The position numbers were made by a program, and so were the translations under genes. From NCBI GenBank assembly GCA_027323595.1, contig DAHWBL010000317.1:1-5477 (forward strand): a DNA stretch of 5,477 nt. Reading direction: 5' to 3'. The first letter of the stretch is position 1, and the number at the start of each line of letters is the position of its first letter. The stretch is from Acetobacteraceae bacterium. GTDB lineage: Bacteria > Pseudomonadota > Alphaproteobacteria > Acetobacterales > Acetobacteraceae. The notes beneath the pieces were generated by a model. The model was not told the DNA's origin. It made no database searches and saw only the letters and a list, made by a program, of their open reading frames with translations. Shown piece by piece: positions 1 through 4,669 of the stretch.

Positions 1-543
1 CGCCACGGCGAGCACCGCGAGGGTGCGGCGCAGCCGCAGGAACGGCGCGAAGACGAGGTAAAAGAACATCTCGTCGTTCAGCGTCCAGCCCAGCCCGAGC
101 GGCGGCTGCACCACGCCGTCGGGCCGCGCGGCGGGAAAGAACAGGAAACCGGCGAGGATGTACCACGGGCCGCTGAGGTTGGCGTTGGCCGTGCCCGGCA
201 GCAGCGTGGCGGCGACCAGGAACAGCAGCGTCATCGCCCAGTAGATCGGCACGATCCGCGCGAGGCGGCGGACCAGGAACTGCTTCGGCCCGTCCGGGGT
301 GGCGAACAGCCGGCGCGAGGACACCGCGATCACGAAGCCGGACACCACGAAGAACACATCGACCCCGCTGTCCCAGGGCAGCCAGGCGAGGACCCGCGCG
401 AGACCGGGCGTGGCGCGGTCGCCGGCTTGCGCGTCATGGGCGATATGGCCGAAGGCGACGGTGAGGGCGGCCAGCGCGCGCAGCGCCTGCACCAGTTCGT
501 AGCGCGGTGGTGTGGGCGCGCGGTCGGCGGGCGGGGCGGGCAT
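1..543 (-). CDS. Acyltransferase-3 family membrane protein, N-terminal part (cut by window edge)
   Basis: Only the first 181 codons are present; the gene runs off the low-coordinate end. Seen in the sequence: the family R-x10-H signature near the N-terminus (Arg22, His33, in LRALAALTVAFGH), a GVDVFFVVSGFVI segment at about 60-72, an RRLARIVPIYW loop at about 92-102, and a WTLNDEMFFYLVF segment at about 153-165. These are typical of integral membrane O-acyltransferases of the OatA/ExoZ/NodX type, which move acyl groups onto sugars of polysaccharides, glycolipids or peptidoglycan. The Arg and His are the residues considered essential in this family. Several hydrophobic segments are visible; full members are usually about 350-400 residues. 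The ATG at 543-541 shares its A with the pssA stop (TGATG) and has no Shine-Dalgarno of its own, so translational coupling to pssA is likely. The acceptor cannot be read from this fragment; membership in the family is firm. Confidence 0.9.
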   Translation of the reverse strand, partial: MPAPPADRAPTPPRYELVQALRALAALTVAFGHIAHDAQAGDRATPGLARVLAWLPWDSGVDVFFVVSGFVIAVSSRRLFATPDGPKQFLVRRLARIVPIYWAMTLLFLVAATLLPGTANANLSGPWYILAGFLFFPAARPDGVVQPPLGLGWTLNDEMFFYLVFAPFLRLRRTLAVLAVA

Positions 544-1262
544 CAGGGGGCCGGGCGGACCGCCAGGGTGAGCATGTAAAAACAGCCCAGCGTGAACAGC
601 ACGCTCCACGGCGCGATGAAGCCGCCGATGGCAAGGGCGGCGAGCACCAGCCAGCTCATCGCGCCATAGCGCCGCGCCGCGCCGGCGAGCGAGACGGTGC
701 GCAGCCGGCTAACCATCAGCAGCGCCACCACGATCAGCCAGATGCCGATCGCGACCGACTGGCCGGCGGTGGCGATGCCGAGGCCGAAGCTGGCGAACAG
801 CGGCATCATCGCCAGCCCGGCGCCGGCCGGGGTGGGCACGCCGACGAAATCACGGGTCTTGGTGGAGGCGGCGTTGCGCTCACCGGCGCTGTTGAAGCGG
901 GCGAGGCGCAGGGCGGCGGCGACGCCGAAGATCAGCGCGCAGGCCCAGCCCCAGATGCCGCTGTCGGTGAGCGCCCAGCGCCAGGCCAGACAGGCCGGGG
1001 CGATGCCGAAGCACACGAGGTCCGACAGGCTGTCGAGCTGGGCGCCAAAGCGGCTGTCCACCCGCAGCAGCCTGGCGGCCGGACCATCGAGCGCGTCGAG
1101 CCCGGCGGCGGCGACGATGAAGCTGATGCTCTCGCGCCAGTCGCCCAGCAGGGCGAGCCGCATCGCGGTCATGCCGGCGGCGAGCGCGAGGCAGGTCATC
1201 AGGTTGGGCACCAGATGGCGCCAACTGCGCGGCGGCGGCAGCGAGGTGAGGCGCAGGAACAT
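543..1262 (-). CDS. pssA: CDP-diacylglycerol--serine O-phosphatidyltransferase (phosphatidylserine synthase)
   Basis: Encodes 239 residues of an inner-membrane CDP-alcohol phosphatidyltransferase that makes phosphatidylserine from CDP-diacylglycerol and L-serine. The complete family motif DG-x2-AR-x8-G-x3-D-x3-D is visible at residues 59-81 (Asp59, Gly60, Ala63, Arg64, Gly73, Asp77, Asp81); these acidic residues bind the catalytic metals. The N-terminal HLVPNLMTCLALAAG, the later AALRLARFN (about 116-124) and FVGVPTPAGAG (about 139-149) are typical of the membrane-type PssA of alphaproteobacteria and Gram-positives, not the E. coli PLD-type enzyme. Further hydrophobic segments lie at about 150-185 and 200-235. 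The ATG at 1262-1260 is chosen because the protein then begins MFLRLTSLPPPRS, as usual for the family, and sits 5 bases after the psd stop. The next gene product, Psd, uses its product. The downstream acyltransferase overlaps its stop by one base. Confidence 0.95.
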   Translation of the reverse strand: MFLRLTSLPPPRSWRHLVPNLMTCLALAAGMTAMRLALLGDWRESISFIVAAAGLDALDGPAARLLRVDSRFGAQLDSLSDLVCFGIAPACLAWRWALTDSGIWGWACALIFGVAAALRLARFNSAGERNAASTKTRDFVGVPTPAGAGLAMMPLFASFGLGIATAGQSVAIGIWLIVVALLMVSRLRTVSLAGAARRYGAMSWLVLAALAIGGFIAPWSVLFTLGCFYMLTLAVRPAP

Positions 1263-1267
1263 CGCGC

Positions 1268-1945
1268 TCAGATCGGCCGGCCGGCGCGGGCCGGTTCGTG
1301 GCTGTCGAGGTCGGCGAGGATGGTCTCGCCGCCGACCGCGGTCTGGCCGACCGCCACCAGCGGGGCGATGTCGGGCGGCAGATACAGATCGACCCGGCTG
1401 CCGAAGCGGATCAGCCCGAAGCGCTCGCCGGCGCGAAATTCCTGGCCCTCGCGCACCTCGGCGATGATGCGCCGCGCGATCAGCCCGGCGATCTGCACCA
1501 CCACCAGCTCGCGCCCGCCGGCCAGGGCGAGGCGGATGGCCATGCGCTCGTTCAGGTCGCTTGCCTTGTCCAGCGCCGCGTTGAGGAATTTGCCGGGATG
1601 GTAGGCGGCGGCCAGCACGCGCGCGTCGGCCGGCATGCGGTTGATGTGGACGTTGAATATATCGAGGAAAATACTGATCCGCAGCATCGGCGCACTGCCC
1701 ATCGCCAGCTCGGGCGGCGGCGCGGCGAGGGTGATCATGGAGACCTTGCCGTCGGCCGGGCTGAGGATCAGGCCGGGGCGCTGCGGCACCGTGCGGACCG
1801 GGTCGCGGAAGAACCAGGCGCACCAGGCGGTGGCGACCAGGGCGAGCGCGCCGGCCCAGTCCGCGAGCAGCCACAGCGCGACGCAGACGATGGCGAAGGC
1901 GGCGATGAAGGGCCAGCCGGCGCGGTGGATGCGGATGGGGATCAT
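1268..1945 (-). CDS. psd: Phosphatidylserine decarboxylase proenzyme (PSD-A class)
   Basis: Encodes 225 residues, the usual size for the short PSD-A class. It decarboxylates phosphatidylserine to phosphatidylethanolamine using a pyruvoyl group made by self-cleavage. The cleavage site is readable as Gly182-Ser183 in GLIRFGSRVDLYLP (Ser183 codon at 1399-1397), giving a long beta chain and an alpha chain of about 43 residues. Other family hallmarks are IHRAGWPF at 6-13, a hydrophobic N-terminal anchor at about 11-46 followed by FFRDPVR, SPADGKV at 62-68 (Asp65 probably part of the proteolytic triad), and FNVHINRMP at 97-105 (His100). The ATG at 1945-1943 is the first in-frame ATG or GTG I could find in the 161-bp upstream gap; the frame stays open upstream without one for at least 140 bases. 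No Shine-Dalgarno precedes it, but a small upstream ORF ends on it with an ATGA overlap. It is followed after 5 bases by pssA, so the two PE synthesis steps are co-transcribed. Confidence 0.96.
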   Translation of the reverse strand: MIPIRIHRAGWPFIAAFAIVCVALWLLADWAGALALVATAWCAWFFRDPVRTVPQRPGLILSPADGKVSMITLAAPPPELAMGSAPMLRISIFLDIFNVHINRMPADARVLAAAYHPGKFLNAALDKASDLNERMAIRLALAGGRELVVVQIAGLIARRIIAEVREGQEFRAGERFGLIRFGSRVDLYLPPDIAPLVAVGQTAVGGETILADLDSHEPARAGRPI

Positions 1946-2097
1946 CGGGCGCGGGCGGGGCGCTGAGAGGGGGGGCGGCGCGGTGGGTAGGTGATGGCTG
2001 GCTCCATGCGCTGCGGGCCGGACCGTGCGGCGGGCCGGGGAATTGGTCGGGGCCGTGTGTGGCGCGAAGCGGCGGCGATGTAAATCGGCGCGGCCAT
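1942..2097 (-). CDS. Possible 51-codon ORF in the gap upstream of psd (uncertain)
   Basis: Between the ABC transporter stop and psd an ORF begins with ATG at 2097-2095 and ends with TGA at 1944-1942, the stop overlapping the psd ATG as ATGA. A GAGGGG Shine-Dalgarno-like run at 2108-2103, overlapping the transporter stop, lies 5 bases upstream. The product would be basic and rich in Pro, Arg and Ala, with no recognisable domain, signal peptide or membrane segment. A second in-frame ATG lies at 2007-2005. Against a real gene: about 11 of 50 sense codons end in A or T, more than in the flanking genes; the other minus-strand frames are also largely open here; and the region contains a run of seven C residues (minus strand, 1975-1969). 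If translated, its likely role is to deliver ribosomes to psd, which has no obvious binding site. I recognise no homologue. Confidence 0.25.
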   Translation of the reverse strand: MAAPIYIAAASRHTRPRPIPRPAARSGPQRMEPAITYPPRRPPSQRPARAR

Positions 2098-2104
2098 GCG
2101 CGCC
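2087..2104 (-). terminator. Weak GC hairpin after the ABC transporter gene
   Basis: A perfect 6-bp inverted repeat (GGCGCG at 2087-2092, CGCGCC at 2099-2104) with a 6-base loop starts two bases after the transporter stop codon. In the minus-strand RNA it is followed by GAUUUACAUC, only slightly U-rich. This could be a weak intrinsic terminator or a 3'-end stabilising hairpin. The stem is short, and such repeats arise easily in DNA of this composition. It also includes the start codon of the possible 51-codon ORF, so both readings cannot be fully active together. Confidence 0.25.
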
Positions 2105-2106
2105 CC

Positions 2107-3870
2107 TCAGACCGCCGGCGCGGCCGGGCCGAGATGGCCGGCCTGCGGGCCCGGACGCTCCAGCCGCAACAGGCGTTCATGCGCGTCGGCCAGCGCCGGG
2201 CGATGCGCCACCGAGACGATGGTGGCGGCGGGCAGGCGGGTGCGCAGCAGCGCGTACATCCTTGCCTCGCCGTCCGGGTCCAGGCTGGCGGTGGCCTCGT
2301 CGAGGAACAGCCAGTCGGGCTGCACCAGCAGCGCGCGGGCGATGGCCAGGCGCTGCTGCTCGCCGCCCGACAGCAACTGCGTCCAGGGCGCGTCGTCATC
2401 CAGCCGGGGCAGCAGATGCGCCAGATCGACGGCGTCGAGCACCTCGGCGAGGCGGGCATCGTCGGCGATGTCGTCCACCTGCGGGTAGCTCAGCGCGTGG
2501 CGCAGGCTGCCCAGCGGCAGGTAGGCGCGCTGCGGCAGGAACAAAAAGCGCCCCGGCGGGCGGCGGATGGCGCCGTCGCCGAACGGCCAGATGCCGGCGA
2601 TGGCGCGCAGCAGGGTGGATTTGCCCGAGCCCGAGCGGCCCGAGATCAGTACATGCTCGCCCGGCGCGATGGCCGCCGAGGCGGCCTCGAGCAGTACCTG
2701 GCCGTCGGGCAGGCGCAGGGTGAGACGGTCGAGCTCCAGATCGGCGCCGGCCGCGGTCTCGCGCCGGGGGCCGACATCATAGGCGAGACGGGCGGCCTGG
2801 ATGGCCCGCTGGAAGGTGGCCAGACGCTCGATGGTGGCGAACCAGGCGGCCAGCGAGCCGTAGGAATCGACGAACCACGACATCGCCCCCTGCACCCGCC
2901 CGAACGCCGAGGCGATGCGGGTGAGCCCGCCAAGCGGGATCGCGCCGGAGAAATAGCGCGGGGCGGCGACCACGATCGGGAAGATCGAGGCGACCTGGCC
3001 ATAGCCGGCGGTGAGCGCGTTGAGGAATTTGATCCGCCGCATGATCATCCACCACAGCGACACCACCTCGGCGAAGCGCGCGCTCAGCCCGCGATGCTCG
3101 TTCGCCTCGCCGCCATACAGCGCGACCGATTCGGTGTTTTCGCGAAAGCGCGCCAGCGCGAAGCGGAAATCCGCCTCCACCTTCTGCTGGCGAAAGCGCA
3201 GGAAGGCGAGCGGCTTGCCGACCATCTGGGTGAGCGTGCTGCCGACCAGCGCATAGAGCAGCGCCACCCACACCAGATAGCCGGGGATGGCCAGGCCGAA
3301 CAGCGTCATCGGCCCCGACAGCGCCCACAGAATGCCGATGAAGCTGACCAGCGAGACGATGGTGGACAGCAGGTCGAGCCCGATCGAGAGCGTGTCGGTG
3401 GTGAAGCTGTGCAGATCGTCGGCGATGCGCTGGTCGGGGTTGTCGGTGCCCAGCCCGTCGATGCCCGACGACAGCGAGATGCGGTAATAGGCACGGTCGG
3501 CCAGCCAGTCATCGAGGAAGCGCGCGGTGAGCCAGCGGCGCCAGCGGATCTGCAGCCATTGGTTGAGATAGGTGCGATAGACCGCGATCAGGATATAGAC
3601 GCCGGCGAGCAGGCAGAAGCCGGGCAGCATCGAGCCGCCATCGAACTTGCCCAGGAACAGCAGGCTGATGAAGCTGTTCCAGTCCTTGTCCTGGAGCGAG
3701 TCGTAGAACGCGCCGTTCCAGAAATTCAGCACCACGTCGATGCCGACCAGCGACAAATTGAGGATGATGATGGCGGCCAGCAGCAGCCGCGCGCTCCAGC
3801 GTTCCTCGGCGCGGAAATACGGGCGCGCGAGGTGCCAGGCATCGCGCAGGAAAGGCAGGGCTCGGCGCAT
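2107..3870 (-). CDS. SbmA/YddA-type ABC transporter, fused permease and ATP-binding domains
   Basis: Encodes 587 residues of a half-transporter that should act as a homodimer in the inner membrane. The N-terminal part (about 1-365) is a transmembrane domain of the SbmA/BacA and ABCD type, with hydrophobic segments at about 28-50, 82-100, 165-185, 188-210 and 290-305. The FRENTESVALYGGEANE stretch at about 242-258 is characteristic of this group. The C-terminal ATPase has Walker A GRSGSGKST at 411-419, Q-loop Gln447 in LPQRAYLP, signature LSGGEQQR at 500-507, Walker B LFLDE at 521-525 followed by ATASLD, and H-loop His556 in SVAHR, so all catalytic elements are intact. Fused relatives are often annotated as vitamin B12, bleomycin or peptide transporters, but substrates are mostly unproven and none can be assigned here. 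The ATG at 3870-3868 lies 3 bases after the DUF3253 stop; an AAGGA at 3887-3883 is 12 bases upstream, so coupling is likely. The last 18 or so residues form a Pro/Gly/Ala-rich tail. Confidence 0.93.
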   Translation of the reverse strand: MRRALPFLRDAWHLARPYFRAEERWSARLLLAAIIILNLSLVGIDVVLNFWNGAFYDSLQDKDWNSFISLLFLGKFDGGSMLPGFCLLAGVYILIAVYRTYLNQWLQIRWRRWLTARFLDDWLADRAYYRISLSSGIDGLGTDNPDQRIADDLHSFTTDTLSIGLDLLSTIVSLVSFIGILWALSGPMTLFGLAIPGYLVWVALLYALVGSTLTQMVGKPLAFLRFRQQKVEADFRFALARFRENTESVALYGGEANEHRGLSARFAEVVSLWWMIMRRIKFLNALTAGYGQVASIFPIVVAAPRYFSGAIPLGGLTRIASAFGRVQGAMSWFVDSYGSLAAWFATIERLATFQRAIQAARLAYDVGPRRETAAGADLELDRLTLRLPDGQVLLEAASAAIAPGEHVLISGRSGSGKSTLLRAIAGIWPFGDGAIRRPPGRFLFLPQRAYLPLGSLRHALSYPQVDDIADDARLAEVLDAVDLAHLLPRLDDDAPWTQLLSGGEQQRLAIARALLVQPDWLFLDEATASLDPDGEARMYALLRTRLPAATIVSVAHRPALADAHERLLRLERPGPQAGHLGPAAPAV

Positions 3871-3873
3871 CGG

Positions 3874-4137
3874 TCAGGGTGTTCCTTGCGGTGTGTGGCG
3901 CAGGCGGATGACCCCGCGCATCTCCTCGGGCGCGATCGGTCGGCCCTTGCGCAGGATTTCAACAGATCCTTGTTGCGCCAATGTGACAGCGATGCGCCGC
4001 ACCCGCGAGAGCAGCCCGCGCCACTGCGGCGTGAGCGCGGCGGCGACATCGTTCGGGCTGATCGATGCGGTGGGATCCGCGCCGGTCTGACGCAGGATTT
4101 CGGCGGCGATCTCCGCGTCGGTGGGTTGCATGGTCAT
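3874..4137 (-). CDS. DUF3253 family small protein
   Basis: Encodes 87 residues if the ATG at 4137-4135 is used, or 85 from the ATG at 4131-4129. An AGG just before the first ATG is too close for it but about 8 bases from the second, so the second may be the real start. The layout matches DUF3253 proteins: an N-terminal helix (AEIAAEILRQTGA), a SISPNDVAAAL segment, WRGLLSRVRRIAVTLAQQG in the middle, and the C-terminal pattern ILRKGRPIAPEEMRGVIRLR at about 61-80. The arrangement suggests a small winged-helix-like fold, but the family function is unknown and I assign none. No membrane segment or signal peptide is seen. It starts 10 bases after the pncC stop and ends 3 bases before the ABC transporter ATG, so it is mid-operon. 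Codons near 3990-3958 (ACA TTG .. CAA CAA GGA TCT GTT GAA) are more AT-ending than in neighbouring genes. Confidence 0.85.
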   Translation of the reverse strand: MTMQPTDAEIAAEILRQTGADPTASISPNDVAAALTPQWRGLLSRVRRIAVTLAQQGSVEILRKGRPIAPEEMRGVIRLRHTPQGTP

Positions 4138-4147
4138 CGCCTGGTGA

Positions 4148-4630
4148 TCACAGGGCGGCGCGCAGCAGCGCGAGCGCGTGCAGCACGGTGGCGGCACGCA
4201 CCGCGGCGCGGTCGCCGGGGAAGATGCGCGCCTCGGTGTGGACCGGCTGGCCGGCGGCGGCGCGGCCGAACCAGACCAGCCCGACCGGCTTGTCGGCGCT
4301 GCCCCCGCCGGGTCCGGCGACACCGGTGACCGCGATGGTGAGCCCGGCGCGCGAGCGGGCCAGCGCGCCGGCGGCCATGGCGCCCGCGACCTGTTCGCTG
4401 ACCGCGCCGTGGGTGGCGATCAGCGCGGGGTCGATGCCGAGCAGCTCGGATTTGGCGGCGTTGGAATAGGTGACGAAGCCGCGATCGACCACATCGGAGC
4501 TGCCGGCGATGTCGGTCAGCGCGGCGGCGATCAGCCCGCCGGTGCAGCTTTCGGCGGTGGCGATCAGCACGCCGCGGGCGCGCGCGGCGGCGAGCAGATC
4601 GGTGGCGGCTGCCTCGGAATCGACCCTCAT
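4148..4630 (-). CDS. pncC: Nicotinamide-nucleotide amidohydrolase PncC (CinA C-terminal domain, stand-alone)
   Basis: Encodes 160 residues, the usual length of the stand-alone CinA C-terminal domain. The family deamidates nicotinamide mononucleotide to nicotinic acid mononucleotide and ammonia, recycling NMN in NAD metabolism; it is cytosolic. Visible hallmarks are TAESCTGG at 25-32 with Ser28 as the probable nucleophile, GFVTYSNAAKSELLG at 51-65 with Lys60, HGAVSEQVAGAMAAGA at 74-89, and AVTGVAGPGGGSADKPVGLVWFG at about 100-122. The N-terminal MoCF-like CinA domain is absent, which is common in proteobacteria and does not indicate truncation. The ATG at 4630-4628 is the only plausible start: upstream in frame there is no ATG or GTG before a stop at 4696-4694. 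It lacks a Shine-Dalgarno and overlaps the stop of a 10-codon mini-ORF (ATGA), which itself overlaps the GMC gene stop. In many alphaproteobacteria cinA sits among unrelated housekeeping genes, so its neighbours say little about its role. Confidence 0.93.
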   Translation of the reverse strand: MRVDSEAAATDLLAAARARGVLIATAESCTGGLIAAALTDIAGSSDVVDRGFVTYSNAAKSELLGIDPALIATHGAVSEQVAGAMAAGALARSRAGLTIAVTGVAGPGGGSADKPVGLVWFGRAAAGQPVHTEARIFPGDRAAVRAATVLHALALLRAAL

Positions 4631-4669
4631 GCGGCGCGCGGGGGTTTTGTCGCGCTCATGCGGCGCGCG
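4626..4669. repeat. 15-bp direct repeat at the GMC oxidoreductase/pncC junction
   Basis: CTCATGCGGCGCGCG occurs at 4626-4640 and again at 4655-4669 on the plus strand, offset by 29 bases. Read on the minus strand, each copy is CGCGCGCCGCATGAG and contains a start/stop ATGA overlap: one copy carries the GMC stop with the mini-ORF start, the other the mini-ORF stop with the pncC start. The match is exact; whether it arose by duplication or by chance in GC-rich DNA is open. Confidence 0.85.
4627..4659 (-). CDS. 10-codon mini-ORF bridging the GMC oxidoreductase gene and pncC (uncertain)
   Basis: An ATG at 4659-4657 overlaps the GMC oxidoreductase stop (TGA at 4658-4656), and the resulting ORF, MSATKPPRAA, ends with TGA at 4629-4627, overlapping the pncC ATG. 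The junction therefore has ATGA overlaps at both ends. The peptide has no recognisable function. If it is translated, its role would be to pass terminating ribosomes across 25 bases to pncC, which has no Shine-Dalgarno. It could equally be an accident of the 15-bp direct repeat spanning both ends. Confidence 0.3.
   Translation of the reverse strand: MSATKPPRAA

Noticed and set aside
507..1604. Plus-strand ORF of 365 codons opposite pssA and psd
   Set aside because: It is antisense to two well-supported enzymes, its product is compositionally biased, and no family features are seen; it is a shadow of codon bias.
2014..2037. Repeated CGGGCCG and an imperfect palindrome around GGACCGTGCGG as a possible operator
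   Set aside because: The repeats are 7 bases long in very GC-rich DNA and the palindrome has only about 3 paired bases at the ends, so chance is sufficient.
2056..2084. TTTACA at 2084-2079 (minus strand) as a -35 box of a psd promoter
   Set aside because: At a 17-base spacing the -10 position would be CACACA, which does not resemble TATAAT, so a sigma-70 type promoter is not supported.
1263..2459. Minus-strand extension of the pssA frame far upstream, which could suggest a larger fusion protein
   Set aside because: Upstream of 1262 the frame reads out of phase through psd and the transporter ATPase and gives Pro/Arg-rich nonsense; PssA family similarity starts at the ATG at 1262.
2059..4329. 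A very long plus-strand ORF (756 codons) opposite the ABC transporter, DUF3253 and part of pncC
   Set aside because: Its translation is low-complexity and rich in Arg, Gly, Ala, Gln and Asp with no domain, while the minus strand encodes proteins with complete motifs. Stop-poor antisense frames are expected opposite GC-rich genes with strong third-position bias.
4148..4630. A truncated cinA gene lacking its N-terminal domain
   Set aside because: Stand-alone CinA C-terminal proteins of about 160 residues are a normal and active form, and the start and catalytic motifs here are intact.
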